From assembly GCF_022655055.1 (NCBI RefSeq), contig NZ_CP093384.1, positions 1,364,001 to 1,428,000 on the forward strand: 64,000 bases of DNA, written 5' to 3'. Positions 1-8,458 of this stretch are shown piece after piece. Position numbers and translations under genes: made by a program. Source of the DNA: Vagococcus sp. CY52-2 (GTDB lineage: Bacteria; Bacillota; Bacilli; Lactobacillales; Vagococcaceae). Positions within the stretch are counted from its first letter, which is position 1. The number at the start of each line of letters is the position of its first letter. Under the pieces are notes generated by a model. It had not been told where the DNA came from. It did not search any database and saw only the letters and a program-made list of their open reading frames with translations.

Positions 1-448
1 TAACGACTGAAAAATTAATATCATCCCACTCATAAGCATCATTTCCAAGACGTTGACTACCAATCCAAGGTCGTTTAAATCGTTTACCTGATCTAACATT
101 ATGACTAGTTGTTTGAATCATTTTAATTTGCTTTTTCTTCCAAGGAGCAAAATTAAATAATCTAACTTCTGATATCTCTCCCATTATAAGACCAAAATAA
201 ATAATAGCCAATGCTAGAGCTAACCAAATAGCTGGACTACTAAGTAAGGACAACACGATAATAATAATAGAAGCTATCAGTTGAAATTGATTAAAAGAGG
301 TTTTTCTATTTTTCTTTACTACATAAAATAAATTAATTAACGCAAATGTTAAAAAAATAATAGCTGGAACGTTTCCAAGCATCTGATAAAAAGCCCATAA
401 TAATAATAATGACTCAATCACAATAAATACTCTCCATGAGCTACGCAC
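1..448 (-). CDS. liaF: LiaF family protein, N-terminal part, cut by window edge
   Basis: Translating the minus strand from a GTG at 446-448 gives an open frame that runs off the left edge (149 codons seen). A GGAG ribosome site lies about 10 nt upstream. The first 90 residues or so are hydrophobic membrane segments. They are followed by a cytosolic stretch with FNFAPWKKKQIKM, GKRFKRPWIGSQRLGND and YEWDDINFSV, which I recognise as the conserved joint of LiaF/YvqF proteins. In the family, LiaF is the membrane inhibitor of the LiaS-LiaR cell-envelope stress system, and liaS-liaR would be expected just beyond the left edge. Family call is good; the C-terminal domain is not visible. Confidence 0.85.
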   Translation of the reverse strand, partial: MRSSWRVFIVIESLLLLWAFYQMLGNVPAIIFLTFALINLFYVVKKNRKTSFNQFQLIASIIIIVLSLLSSPAIWLALALAIIYFGLIMGEISEVRLFNFAPWKKKQIKMIQTTSHNVRSGKRFKRPWIGSQRLGNDAYEWDDINFSVV

Positions 449-482
449 AATAAATCGGCTCCTTTTATTTTTCTTTTCATTT

Positions 483-512
483 ATTATAACGTTTCTTAAA
501 TAGATCACACAA
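483..512 (-). promoter_or_regulatory. liaF promoter
   Basis: On the minus strand TTGTGT (507-512) is followed after 18 nt by a perfect TATAAT (483-488), about 35 nt before the liaF GTG start. It lies beyond the greA terminator, so liaF has its own promoter. Confidence 0.65.
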
Positions 513-536
513 CTTCAAAAGATTGAATCTTCCATC

Positions 537-548
537 AGACTTAAGTCT
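537..548. promoter_or_regulatory. Perfect 12-bp palindrome, candidate LiaR box
   Basis: AGACTTAAGTCT is a perfect palindrome centred about 66 bp upstream of the predicted liaF transcription start. From memory, LiaR/VraR/CesR-type regulators bind palindromes with an ACT..AGT core of this kind, so it would fit autoregulation of liaFSR. The site is seen; the regulator is inferred. Confidence 0.55.
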
Positions 549-561
549 TAAATTCAAAAGA

Positions 562-587
562 AAAAGTTATGCTATAGCATAACTTTT
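562..587 (-). terminator. greA terminator
   Basis: A perfect 11-bp inverted repeat (562-572 and 577-587) with a TATA loop is followed on the minus strand by a T-rich tract. The greA stop codon lies inside the stem. Confidence 0.85.
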
Positions 588-1056
588 AAGAAATTTTTTG
601 TATTTTAACATCCATGCTTCCACCTGGTGTTTCAATTTTAACAATATCATTTAACTTATGCCCTAATAACGCTTTAGCAATTGGAGAGTCATTTGAAATT
701 TTCCCTTCAAATGGATCTGCTTCTGCACTACCAACAATTGTGTATTCTTCTTCTTCACCATCAGGTAATTCAACAAACGTTATAGTTCTACCCAAAGATA
801 CCGTATCTTTATCAGCACTGTTGCTATCAATAATTTGTGCAAAGCGAATCATGTTTTCCAACGTTGTAATACGACCTTCTACAAAGGCTTGTTCATCTTT
901 AGCTGATTCATATTCAGAGTTTTCAGATAAATCACCAAAACTTCTTGCAATCTTGATGCGTTCAACAATCTCTTTACGTTTGACTGTTTTTAGCATTTCT
1001 AATTCTTCTTCTAATTTTAATTTACCTTCTAAAGTCACAGGATAGACTTTTTCCAT
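586..1056 (-). CDS. greA: Transcription elongation factor GreA
   Basis: The 156-residue protein is full length for GreA. Residues 1-75 are the antiparallel coiled coil that enters the RNA polymerase secondary channel, with the acidic tip in [10 protein letters not shown] at about 41-50. Residues 80-156 are the FKBP-like domain that docks on polymerase. GreA stimulates cleavage of backtracked transcripts. The start is supported by AAGGAG upstream of the ATG. It follows mltG on the same strand, the usual neighbour order in Firmicutes, with a 13-bp hairpin between the two genes and a strong terminator overlapping its stop codon. Confidence 0.97.
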   Translation of the reverse strand: MEKVYPVTLEGKLKLEEELEMLKTVKRKEIVERIKIARSFGDLSENSEYESAKDEQAFVEGRITTLENMIRFAQIIDSNSADKDTVSLGRTITFVELPDGEEEEYTIVGSAEADPFEGKISNDSPIAKALLGHKLNDIVKIETPGGSMDVKIQKIS

Positions 1057-1112
1057 AATACTCTCACTTCTCCTTAACTAATTTATATTAGCTTATTTTC
1101 TAATAAAGGAAT

Positions 1113-1144
1113 AGCTTTCCTGATAAATTCGTATCAGAAAAGCT
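1113..1144 (-). repeat. Inverted repeat between mltG and greA
   Basis: A 13-bp stem (1113-1125 and 1132-1144) with one G-T pair and a 6-nt loop. On the minus strand the sequence after it is AT-rich but lacks a long T run, so it may be a weak terminator or a processing/attenuation hairpin rather than a full stop. Confidence 0.6.
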
Positions 1145-1230
1145 TACCCTATTTAATATACAAAACACAATACCACGTTGTTTGAAAAATGTAAACTCTT
1201 TATTTTATGAAACGTTTAATATCATAAAAA

Positions 1231-2517
1231 TTAATTATTTTTGTCATCAATATACTCTTTTTTATTCGCTAAATGTTCATCATATGTTTTAGCGTAGTAC
1301 ACTTTACCCGTTGATACATCAGCTAAGAAATATAGAGCATCCGTTGCTTCTGGATTTAGAACAGATTCAATAGCTTGTTGACTAGGGTTATTAAATGGCC
1401 CTGGTCCAGTCCCTTTATTAGTATACAAGTTATATGGTGAATCAACTTGTGTATCTTTTTCAGATAGATGAACTTTATGCTCATCCATCGCATAAAGAAT
1501 CGATATATCAGATTGAATCGGCATATCGATTGCCAATCGATTTAAAAAGACTTGAGCAATTTTACGTCGGTCATCAGGCGTTACACCTTCTTTTTCAACT
1601 AAAGAAGCAAGTGTTAATACTTCTTGTACTGTCATTTTTTTCTCTTTAATTTGGTCATAATATGGAGCTAATACTTGATTCGTTTTATCAACCATTTGCG
1701 TTATCATATCTTTAATTGGGACATCTTTATAGTAGTAATAGGTGGCAGGATATAGATACCCTTCCAAACGATACCTGACATCTTTAGCTTCTTTTGCACT
1801 AGTTAGGAGATCAGGGTATTTTTTGACTAATTCATTAAAGAAATCCTCATCTTTCATGACATTTAGGAAATCATCTTTAGGCAATTTCGTTTCTTTACTA
1901 AATAATTCAGCAATTTGATCAACAGAATATCCTTCAGGAACTGTGATTTTAGCATCTGCTAACGATACTGGCTCATCCGTTCCACCTTCTTCTAGACTAT
2001 TGGTAATTGCTTCTAATGTCATACTTGGAGACATTTGATAATAACCTGCTTGGAAGTTTGCTTTATTATTCATCTTGACATAATATGAGAAAACCAAACC
2101 ACTTTTAATGATTTTATTTTTTTCTAATATTTGACCAATTTGCTTGCTACTACTCCCTTGAGGAATCTCCACTTGGACTAATTTTTGATTACTACTATCT
2201 AACGGCTTTAGGCTAGATGTAAAATATTGATACGCATAAAATCCAGCAATAGATAATGTCAAAATAAGAACGGCTACAATAATTAGTACAATTTTTTTTA
2301 CCATGTTATTTTCTTTTTTACGTCCCTTATAGCTTTGTTCTTGCCTTCTACTAGAACTTCTTTCTCTACTACGTTTATAGGTATCATTTGTTGTATGATT
2401 GGTTGGTTCTTCTTTTTCTGCATCCTCTGACTGCATTGAGTCAAGAACATAATCCTTCAACTCTTTTCCCGTCTTATGTTCATCTTCACGATTAAAGTCA
2501 TCATTTTTATCAGTCAA
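1231..2517 (-). CDS. mltG: Endolytic transglycosylase MltG
   Basis: The 428-residue protein has a charged cytoplasmic N-terminus of about 72 residues, one membrane segment at about 74-98, and an extracellular YceG/MltG domain. The catalytic VEKE motif is at about 307-310, and the C-terminal GPGPFNNP and LYFLADVSTGKVYYAKTYDEH block is characteristic. MltG cleaves nascent glycan strands at the membrane and sets their length. The start codon is TTG at 2515-2517, supported by AGGAGG eight nt upstream. The long acidic/basic cytoplasmic tail is typical of lactic-acid-bacterial MltG. Confidence 0.96.
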   Translation of the reverse strand: MTDKNDDFNREDEHKTGKELKDYVLDSMQSEDAEKEEPTNHTTNDTYKRSRERSSSRRQEQSYKGRKKENNMVKKIVLIIVAVLILTLSIAGFYAYQYFTSSLKPLDSSNQKLVQVEIPQGSSSKQIGQILEKNKIIKSGLVFSYYVKMNNKANFQAGYYQMSPSMTLEAITNSLEEGGTDEPVSLADAKITVPEGYSVDQIAELFSKETKLPKDDFLNVMKDEDFFNELVKKYPDLLTSAKEAKDVRYRLEGYLYPATYYYYKDVPIKDMITQMVDKTNQVLAPYYDQIKEKKMTVQEVLTLASLVEKEGVTPDDRRKIAQVFLNRLAIDMPIQSDISILYAMDEHKVHLSEKDTQVDSPYNLYTNKGTGPGPFNNPSQQAIESVLNPEATDALYFLADVSTGKVYYAKTYDEHLANKKEYIDDKNN

Positions 2518-2553
2518 AAAAGGGGCCTCCTTTTATTTAAATTTGCTTCTATC

Positions 2554-2582
2554 ATTATACATGATTATAATAAAAATCCAAA
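2554..2582 (-). promoter_or_regulatory. mltG promoter
   Basis: On the minus strand TTTGGA (2577-2582), 17-nt spacer, TATAAT (2554-2559), about 35 nt upstream of the TTG start. Confidence 0.6.
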
Positions 2583-2687
2583 TACCTTATTATATTTAAA
2601 CATGAATCTTTAACTTTTTAAATGCAACTTTCTTTTTTATAACAAATAAGATACAATAAAATAAATGGTCGAAAGGAGGGTAAGACA

Positions 2688-3020
2688 GTGGAAACATTAC
2701 CAAATTGCCCAGAATGCCAATCAACTTACACATACGAGGATGGACTAATGTATGTATGTCCTGAATGTGCACATGAATGGTCTAAAGAAGAAGAAAAAAT
2801 AACAGAGATTGTAAAAAAAGATGCGTTTGGAAATCCGTTAGTAGATGGTGACTCAGTCACAGTTATCAAAGACTTAAAAGTAAAAGGCGCTAGTCAACCA
2901 ATCAAACAAGGAACTAAAGTTAAAAATATTCGCTTAGTAGAAGGCGATCATGACATTGACTGTAAAGTTGATGGATTTGGACCAATGAAATTAAAATCTG
3001 AATTTGTTAAAAAACTATAA
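2688..3020 (+). CDS. phnA: PhnA/YjdM-type zinc-ribbon protein
   Basis: A 110-residue protein with an N-terminal zinc ribbon, CPEC at 8-11 and CPEC at 26-29, followed by the PhnA domain with the [13 protein letters not shown] and [17 protein letters not shown] blocks. The family was named for alkylphosphonate utilisation in E. coli, but it is not part of the C-P lyase and its real role is unclear. Start is GTG at 2688 with GAAAGGAGGG six nt upstream. It is a single-gene unit, transcribed divergently from mltG and closed by a strong hairpin shared with the convergent tRNA. Confidence 0.9.
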   Translation: METLPNCPECQSTYTYEDGLMYVCPECAHEWSKEEEKITEIVKKDAFGNPLVDGDSVTVIKDLKVKGASQPIKQGTKVKNIRLVEGDHDIDCKVDGFGPMKLKSEFVKKL

Positions 3021-3021
3021 A

Positions 3022-3054
3022 AAATATCACTAGGAAATCATCCTAGTGATATTT
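3022..3054. terminator. Bidirectional terminator, phnA and tRNA-Thr
   Basis: A perfect 14-bp inverted repeat (3022-3035 and 3041-3054) with T-rich tails on both strands lies between the converging phnA and tRNA genes. Confidence 0.9.
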
Positions 3055-3064
3055 CTTCTTTGTA

Positions 3065-3137
3065 AGCCACCTGTCGGACTTGAACCGACGACCCCCACCT
3101 TACCATGGTGGTGCTCTACCAGCTGAGCTAAGGCGGC
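3065..3137 (-). tRNA. trnT: tRNA-Thr (anticodon GGT)
   Basis: The minus strand folds as a full cloverleaf. The acceptor stem is GCCGCCT with AGGTGGC. The D arm is GCTC/GAGC. The anticodon stem CCACC/GGTGG encloses the loop ATGGTAA, giving anticodon GGT. The T arm GTCGG/CCGAC has the TTCAAGT loop. The 3' end is followed by TTAC, so CCA is not encoded and must be added after transcription. Confidence 0.97.
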
Positions 3138-3155
3138 AATTAAATTACACTCCAT

Positions 3156-3184
3156 ATCATACCCATGATACTAAAAATTGTCAA
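3156..3184 (-). promoter_or_regulatory. tRNA-Thr promoter
   Basis: Minus strand TTGACA (3179-3184), 17-nt spacer, TATGAT (3156-3161), ending 18 nt before the mature tRNA 5' end. A near-consensus promoter that shows the tRNA is transcribed alone. Confidence 0.9.
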
Positions 3185-3308
3185 CAAACAATTTAATAAT
3201 ATCACCACTTCTTTTATCATTAATTTTTTTATTAGTGTATTTTATTGAAAAAGACCAGCATTTATTGTACGATATGTACAGAAAGATTGACTGGAGAATC
3301 AAATTAGA

Positions 3309-3836
3309 ATGAAAATACGAATTATTGGGTATGCAGGTAGCGGTAAAACATCTTTAGCTATTAAGCTTCAAGAAAAGTATCACATACAAGGAATCTCTTT
3401 AGATGACTACTTAAAAATAAAAGATAAAAACAAGCGTTACCATCAACTTAATACCCATCTTTCTGAACTACCTAATTGGATTGTAGAAGGCGTTCAAGTT
3501 AGTCACTGGACAGACAAAGCGACAAAAGAAGCAGATTTAATTATCATTCTTGATTATCCTATCTATCTGACACAGTATCGTGTTACCAAGAGAGCTTTTA
3601 CTCAATGTTTTACTAAAAATAAAACATTTACTCAACGAAAAAAAACCATTAAACGTATGTTCAAACTTTATAAATGGAACAACCGTTTCAAAAAACGTCT
3701 ACCAGATATTAAAAAAAATTTAACTACTGACCACGGTAAATTGTTAATTTTAGAGTCCCCTGAAGATATAAAACGCGTTCACAGAGAATTACGACAATAT
3801 TTTTACTCTACAAACAAAAAAAACGATAAGAAATAG
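3309..3836 (+). CDS. P-loop nucleotide kinase-like protein (FlaR/topology-modulation type)
   Basis: A 175-residue protein with the P-loop GYAGSGKTS at about 7-15, an aspartate pair in SLDDYL at about 31-36, the strand WIVEG at about 57, and a basic lid region rich in Lys/Arg at about 110-140. This layout matches the small adenylate-kinase-fold proteins often named DNA topology modulation protein or FlaR; substrate and role are not known. The ATG at 3309 has GGAG 10 nt upstream. It is a single gene with a bidirectional terminator, convergent with apt. Confidence 0.75.
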   Translation: MKIRIIGYAGSGKTSLAIKLQEKYHIQGISLDDYLKIKDKNKRYHQLNTHLSELPNWIVEGVQVSHWTDKATKEADLIIILDYPIYLTQYRVTKRAFTQCFTKNKTFTQRKKTIKRMFKLYKWNNRFKKRLPDIKKNLTTDHGKLLILESPEDIKRVHRELRQYFYSTNKKNDKK

Positions 3837-3850
3837 CTTCCTTATCGTTT
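3821..3850. terminator. Bidirectional terminator, P-loop gene and apt
   Basis: Ten-base arms AAACGATAAG (3821-3830) and CTTATCGTTT (3841-3850) with T runs on both strands; the plus-strand stop codon is in the loop. Confidence 0.9.
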
Positions 3851-3860
3851 TTTTCTATAT

Positions 3861-4373
3861 CTAGAAATCCATTAATGCTAGAATATCATAATCTTCAATT
3901 TTTTTTCTACCATTTAACTCATTTAATTCCACTAAGAAAGCACATCCAACTACTTCCCCACCTAATTGCTCCACTAATTCAATTGTGGCTGCAATTGTAC
4001 CGCCTGTTGCCAATAAATCATCACAAATAATCACTTTTTGACCGGGTTTAATCGCATCTTTATGAAGTGTTAATGTTGCTTCACCATATTCTAAACCATA
4101 GTCTACTTCAATCGTTTCACGAGGTAATTTTCCTTTTTTACGAGCTGGTGCAAACCCTATACCTAGTTCATAAGCAACTGGACAACCAATAATAAAACCA
4201 CGAGCTTCTGGTCCAACAACCATTTCAGCTCCACGTTCTTTAGCATATGTTACAATTTGGTTTGTGGCTTCTTGATAGGCTGCTCCGTCTCCCATTAACG
4301 GCGAAATATCTCTAAAGACAACACCTTCTTGAGGGTAATTAGGGATACTAGCAATATAATCTTTTAAATTCAT
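3861..4373 (-). CDS. apt: Adenine phosphoribosyltransferase
   Basis: The 170-residue protein makes AMP from adenine and PRPP (purine salvage, cytosol). The PRPP-binding loop is [13 protein letters not shown] at about 118-130, and the family signature VVGPEARGF is at about 52-60. I place the start at the ATG at 4371-4373. This gives the family's usual 170 residues, has AGGAGG seven nt upstream, and overlaps the recJ stop as ATGA, so translation is probably coupled. An upstream in-frame extension to 4400 is less likely. Confidence 0.97.
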   Translation of the reverse strand: MNLKDYIASIPNYPQEGVVFRDISPLMGDGAAYQEATNQIVTYAKERGAEMVVGPEARGFIIGCPVAYELGIGFAPARKKGKLPRETIEVDYGLEYGEATLTLHKDAIKPGQKVIICDDLLATGGTIAATIELVEQLGGEVVGCAFLVELNELNGRKKIEDYDILALMDF

Positions 4374-6679
4374 CTGTCTTCCTCCTGTTGCGATATCCAA
4401 TGACGAATATCTGCTACATTACTATATAAAAATAGTTTTTCCATGTCAATTTTATGTAGGTAGGCTTGATAAACGTCACTTTCTTCTAAAGCTTTAGCAC
4501 TAGGATTGGCAACTTTACTCATCAAACCATCTTCTATTGTAACAAATCCTAAATCAAAAAACACTTTTATGATAAAAATTAAATGATTTTTAGATATTTG
4601 TAGATAATTGGATAGCTCTATTAATTTATAACGCACATCTAGACTTTCTTGCGTTTGAACCAATTTAAACACTTTACTAAACTGTTCTCGTGTTGGAACG
4701 CCTGATAAATAATGTTCTGTCGAGACGTTTATCCACAAGTACAAACGATGAATATCACACAATGACACTAAAGATGAAACTACTTCTAAATCATAAGGGC
4801 AATCAACAAACACCATCTCTTTAAATTGTTTTAAAATCTCAATATCTTTTTTAGTTTTAACATGATACAAACGGTCTGTCGGTATATTATCTACGGGCGT
4901 TTCATCATTAAAAATGACATAAGCAGGATTAATTGATAGCTGATCAAAATCATTGGTTTTGCCACCACGCATATCAAAAATTTGAATGCCAGATACCTGA
5001 TAATCTTCCATCATTAATTGAGCTTTCCTAAACCCATTCCACTCATTAATGGATAACTTTCCTACTACATCAACCGATTCCCCTGTCACTAGTTCATCTA
5101 TTGCATCCCCTTTTCCAAATGCAATACAATCAATTTGACTAGTAGTCTGAACTAATTGTCCCTTTAGATGATTGTTATCTGTCCCAATTTTTTTCATTCC
5201 ATTCACTTGATTTTTTTCAAATAAAAAATGTGGTGATGGGTTACCTGTTCCAAAAGGAGATAACTGAGTTAATTCCTCAATTAGTTCAACTGAAATATCT
5301 GAGAGTTCAAGTCTCGCATCAATTGTTAAAATTTCTTTGGTTTCATCCGTTATTAAAGGAGACACAATCTTAATCAAATCATTCTTAATTTCATCTAATT
5401 TACCCGACTCAAATGATAGCCCTGCTGCCATATGATGTCCACCAAAAGACACAAATTGCTCTTTTATTTGTGATAAAACTTGAAATAAATCAATGTTAGC
5501 AATACTTCTTCCAGATCCTTTTAATAATTGTGTATCATTGTTTTTCGTTAAAACAATGGTTGGTCGTTGTGTTTGTCTGACAATGTGGCTTGCAACAATA
5601 CCTAATACCCCTTCATGCCACTCTTCTTTATACAAAACATAGATAGGCAACTCTCCCATAGCATCAACCATTTCTAAAGCATCTTTTGTAATATCTTTAA
5701 CTAAAGCTTGACGTTCAGCATTGGTTTCTTGAATATCTGTTGCAATACTCATTGCCTCTTCATCATCAAATGTTGTCATTAACTCTACAGCTGGCATAGC
5801 ACTTTTTAATCGTCCCATTGCATTTAATCTAGGGGCAATGCCAAATCCAATCGCTTCTTCATTTGCATTGGCTAAATCTAAGTTCCCAATTTCTGCTAAA
5901 GCATGCAAGCCAACTCGCTCAGTTTGTTTTAATATTTTCAATCCGGAACTAACTAATATTCTATTTTCTCCAGTTAAAGAAACTAAATCAGCTACTGTTC
6001 CAATTGCCACTAAATCTAAGCTTTCCATAGGAATTTCACCTAAAAGGGCAGTGGCAACTTTAAATGCTACACCAACTCCTGCTAAATCTTTAAATGGATA
6101 CTCTCCCAACGGATGTCTTGGGTGAATAATTGCATACGCTTCAGGTAATTCAGCTGGCAACTCATGATGATCTGTGACAATCACATCTACTCCTTGCTCT
6201 TTTGCAAACATTAACGCTTCATGACCACTCACACCATTATCGACTGTCACAATTAAATTAATTCCTTGATTAATATAATATTGATAGACTTCTATATTAG
6301 GTCCATACCCATCAACAAATCGATCTGGTAAATAATACTCTACTTCTCCACCAATCAATTCAATTGCTTCTTTTAACACAGTTGTGCTGGTAATACCATC
6401 TGCATCATAATCACCATATATTAAGATTTTTTCGCCTTGTTCGATAGCTTGTTGAATACGACTAACGGCTTTGTCCATATCGTATAACAAAAAAGGGTCA
6501 TGTGTAGCTGCTAATGTAGGGGTCAAAAAAGATTGTGCTTCTTCTAAAGTTGATACACCACGTTTTACTAATAATTCACTCATAATTGGAGAAAATTTAT
6601 TTTCTTTAAACACTTCAATAAGTTGTTGTTGTTCTTCAGATAATGATTGCTCTTCCCATTTAAATTGAGATTGTTTCAC
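4370..6679 (-). CDS. recJ: Single-stranded-DNA exonuclease RecJ
   Basis: A 769-residue 5'-3' ssDNA exonuclease for recombination and mismatch/base-excision repair. The DHH-family metal motifs are visible: DYDADG at 90-95, VDNGVSGHE at about 147-153, and DHHELP at 170-175. DHHA1 and OB-fold regions follow ([13 protein letters not shown] around residue 408). The extra C-terminal region of about 200 residues is typical of Firmicute RecJ. The start codon is GTG at 6677-6679 with a weak purine stretch upstream. The recJ-apt pair, with overlapping ATGA, is conserved in Bacilli. Confidence 0.96.
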   Translation of the reverse strand: MKQSQFKWEEQSLSEEQQQLIEVFKENKFSPIMSELLVKRGVSTLEEAQSFLTPTLAATHDPFLLYDMDKAVSRIQQAIEQGEKILIYGDYDADGITSTTVLKEAIELIGGEVEYYLPDRFVDGYGPNIEVYQYYINQGINLIVTVDNGVSGHEALMFAKEQGVDVIVTDHHELPAELPEAYAIIHPRHPLGEYPFKDLAGVGVAFKVATALLGEIPMESLDLVAIGTVADLVSLTGENRILVSSGLKILKQTERVGLHALAEIGNLDLANANEEAIGFGIAPRLNAMGRLKSAMPAVELMTTFDDEEAMSIATDIQETNAERQALVKDITKDALEMVDAMGELPIYVLYKEEWHEGVLGIVASHIVRQTQRPTIVLTKNNDTQLLKGSGRSIANIDLFQVLSQIKEQFVSFGGHHMAAGLSFESGKLDEIKNDLIKIVSPLITDETKEILTIDARLELSDISVELIEELTQLSPFGTGNPSPHFLFEKNQVNGMKKIGTDNNHLKGQLVQTTSQIDCIAFGKGDAIDELVTGESVDVVGKLSINEWNGFRKAQLMMEDYQVSGIQIFDMRGGKTNDFDQLSINPAYVIFNDETPVDNIPTDRLYHVKTKKDIEILKQFKEMVFVDCPYDLEVVSSLVSLCDIHRLYLWINVSTEHYLSGVPTREQFSKVFKLVQTQESLDVRYKLIELSNYLQISKNHLIFIIKVFFDLGFVTIEDGLMSKVANPSAKALEESDVYQAYLHKIDMEKLFLYSNVADIRHWISQQEEDR

Positions 6680-6765
6680 CCAAACACTTCCATTCTATTT
6701 TATCTATTAATTCTGCTTAACTCACCTTAAACAGTTTAACATAGCTCAATTCTTTCAACAAATAC

Positions 6766-6795
6766 TTGCCAATCTAAAGAGTGCTTTGATACTAT
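6766..6795 (+). promoter_or_regulatory. Promoter of the polysaccharide deacetylase gene
   Basis: TTGCCA (6766-6771), 18-nt spacer, TACTAT (6790-6795), 22 nt before the start codon. Confidence 0.55.
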
Positions 6796-6817
6796 AGACA
6801 AGACAAGGAGGCAACAA

Positions 6818-7705
6818 ATGAAGAAAAAAATACTATGGTTTTTAGTTATCCTATTATCTGTTGAACTTATTATTTTGGGTGTAAAATTATTTCAACCACA
6901 TAATCAACTAAAGACTGCTAAAACAACCGCATCATCTAGTTTAGTTGATGTAGCAAACCAAGAAACAACTCAGACATCTGAAAAGAAAAAACATTCTGGT
7001 GACATTGATACGTCTAATTGGATAACCAGCGATACAACTATTTCTTTTCCAATTTTAATGTATCATAGTTTAACTAAAAGTGATGATGGTAACACCTTGA
7101 AACTCCCACCTGAAGAATTTAAACAACATATGGAATGGTTGAAAGAACATGATTATTATACGTTAACTCCTGAAGAGGCCTACGTTGTATTAACAGAAAA
7201 TAAAAAACCAAAAGAAAATATCGTTTGGGTTACTTTAGATGACGGTTACTTAAATAATTTTACTGAAGGCTTTCCAATATTAGAAGATTTAAAAATGAAT
7301 GCGACTATTAATTACATTACCTCAAAACTAGATAATCAATATTATTTTCATGAAGACGATATGAAAAAAATGATTGACAGTGGCTTTATTTCAATCGAAA
7401 GTCATACTGTAAGCCATTTGGATTTAAACACATTAAGTGATGAACAAATTCATACAGAGCTAGCAGATTCTAAAACTTGGATGGATACTACTCTAAATCA
7501 GAATACATCAGTCGTTTGTTATCCAGCTGGTCGATATGATGAACGAGTTGAAAAAGAAGCAGAAAATGTGGGGTATAAATTAGCACTGACTACCGAACCT
7601 GGATATGCTAGTAAGAATGATGGCTTATTTGCTTTAAAACGTGTTAGAATTTCTCCCGGATATGACAAAGAAGCCTTTGGAAACTACCTACTATCAGCTC
7701 AATAA
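6818..7705 (+). CDS. Membrane-anchored polysaccharide deacetylase (NodB domain)
   Basis: A 295-residue protein with an N-terminal signal anchor (residues 5-23), a Ser/Thr-rich linker to about 70, and a NodB deacetylase domain. The metal-binding motifs are intact: TLDDGY at 139-144 (motif 1) and SHTVSH at 195-200 (motif 2), with VVCYPAGRYD near 225 as motif 3. Family members remove N-acetyl groups from cell-surface glycans such as poly-N-acetylglucosamine or peptidoglycan; the substrate cannot be read from sequence. It stands alone with its own promoter and terminator. Confidence 0.88.
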   Translation: MKKKILWFLVILLSVELIILGVKLFQPHNQLKTAKTTASSSLVDVANQETTQTSEKKKHSGDIDTSNWITSDTTISFPILMYHSLTKSDDGNTLKLPPEEFKQHMEWLKEHDYYTLTPEEAYVVLTENKKPKENIVWVTLDDGYLNNFTEGFPILEDLKMNATINYITSKLDNQYYFHEDDMKKMIDSGFISIESHTVSHLDLNTLSDEQIHTELADSKTWMDTTLNQNTSVVCYPAGRYDERVEKEAENVGYKLALTTEPGYASKNDGLFALKRVRISPGYDKEAFGNYLLSAQ

Positions 7706-7770
7706 CACAAAAAAGACTGACTAGAAAATGATTTTTTAAATAAAAACACTCAACTAACAAAATAAAAAAC

Positions 7771-7806
7771 CCATGAAATCAACGTTGGAATTAACGGATT
7801 TCATGG
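7771..7806. terminator. Bidirectional terminator between deacetylase gene and bioY
   Basis: CCATGAAATC (7771-7780) pairs with GATTTCATGG (7797-7806), with T runs on both strands. A second 10-bp pair, TGACTAGAAA (7718-7727) and TTTCTAGTCA (7827-7836), encloses it, giving a nested structure. Confidence 0.85.
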
Positions 7807-7845
7807 TTTTTTTTCTATTTTAAGGCTTTCTAGTCAACTTTTTTT

Positions 7846-8382
7846 CTATACTAATACTTTATTTTTTACTAACGGTCTTAATTTTTGTGATACCAATCCA
7901 ATGACAATAACTTTTATAATTGTTGTTGGAATAAATGGTAACACTGTTGCTGCAAAAGCCACAGATAAGCTACTTCCCGTTACAAGATGAAACACAATAA
8001 AGCCTACTAAAAAATTAATCATCGCTCCTAAAAATAATCCTATATATAGGAACACAATATTCTCACGTTCTGCAAACCAACCTGCAATATATGCCATAAT
8101 GGGAAAACTTAAAATAAAACCTCCTGTTGGACCAAATACAATAGCAGCTCCTCCAGAAAATCCTGCAAAAACAGGCAAACCAATTAATCCTAACAAAACA
8201 TATAATATTGTGGACATAGTGCCTGATCTTTTTCCAAGTAATACGCCTGCCAATGGAATAATAAATGTTTGTAACGTCATTGGGACACCATATGGCATTG
8301 GAATACTAATTTGTGATAAGACAACTATCACAGCAGTAAATAAAGCAATTTTTGTTAAATCAAATGTTTTAAATTTTGTCAT
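7846..8382 (-). CDS. bioY: Biotin transporter S component BioY
   Basis: An integral membrane protein of 178 residues with five or six hydrophobic segments and the BioY core GVPMTLQTFIIPLAGVLLG and FGPTGGFILSFP. It is the substrate-binding unit of an ECF vitamin transporter and would borrow the shared EcfAAT module, which is not in this window. The start is the ATG at 8380-8382, with GGGGAG just upstream; the longer frame to 8400 would begin before this ribosome site. It lies downstream of birA with its own promoter, which fits biotin-dependent control by BirA. Confidence 0.94.
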   Translation of the reverse strand: MTKFKTFDLTKIALFTAVIVVLSQISIPMPYGVPMTLQTFIIPLAGVLLGKRSGTMSTILYVLLGLIGLPVFAGFSGGAAIVFGPTGGFILSFPIMAYIAGWFAERENIVFLYIGLFLGAMINFLVGFIVFHLVTGSSLSVAFAATVLPFIPTTIIKVIVIGLVSQKLRPLVKNKVLV

Positions 8383-8405
8383 TATTTCTCCCCTTTTCAT
8401 TTTTT

Positions 8406-8433
8406 ATTATAACAAAAAGAAAAGGTTAGTCAA
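8406..8433 (-). promoter_or_regulatory. bioY promoter with imperfect palindrome over the -35
   Basis: Minus strand TTGACT (8428-8433), 16-nt spacer, TATAAT (8406-8411). The -35 sits in TTAGTTGACTAA, an imperfect inverted repeat, which could serve a repressor such as BirA; the match to a BirA operator is not strong. Confidence 0.5.
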
Positions 8434-8458
8434 CTAAAAAAATAAAAAAAGGTGACTA

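Noticed and set aside
614-1045. 143-residue open frame antisense to greA
   Set aside because: Mirror of a well-supported greA; no ribosome site.
8400-8440. Canonical BirA operator before bioY
   Set aside because: Only an imperfect 12-bp palindrome over the -35 is present, not the long GTTAAC-type repeat expected for Firmicute BirA.
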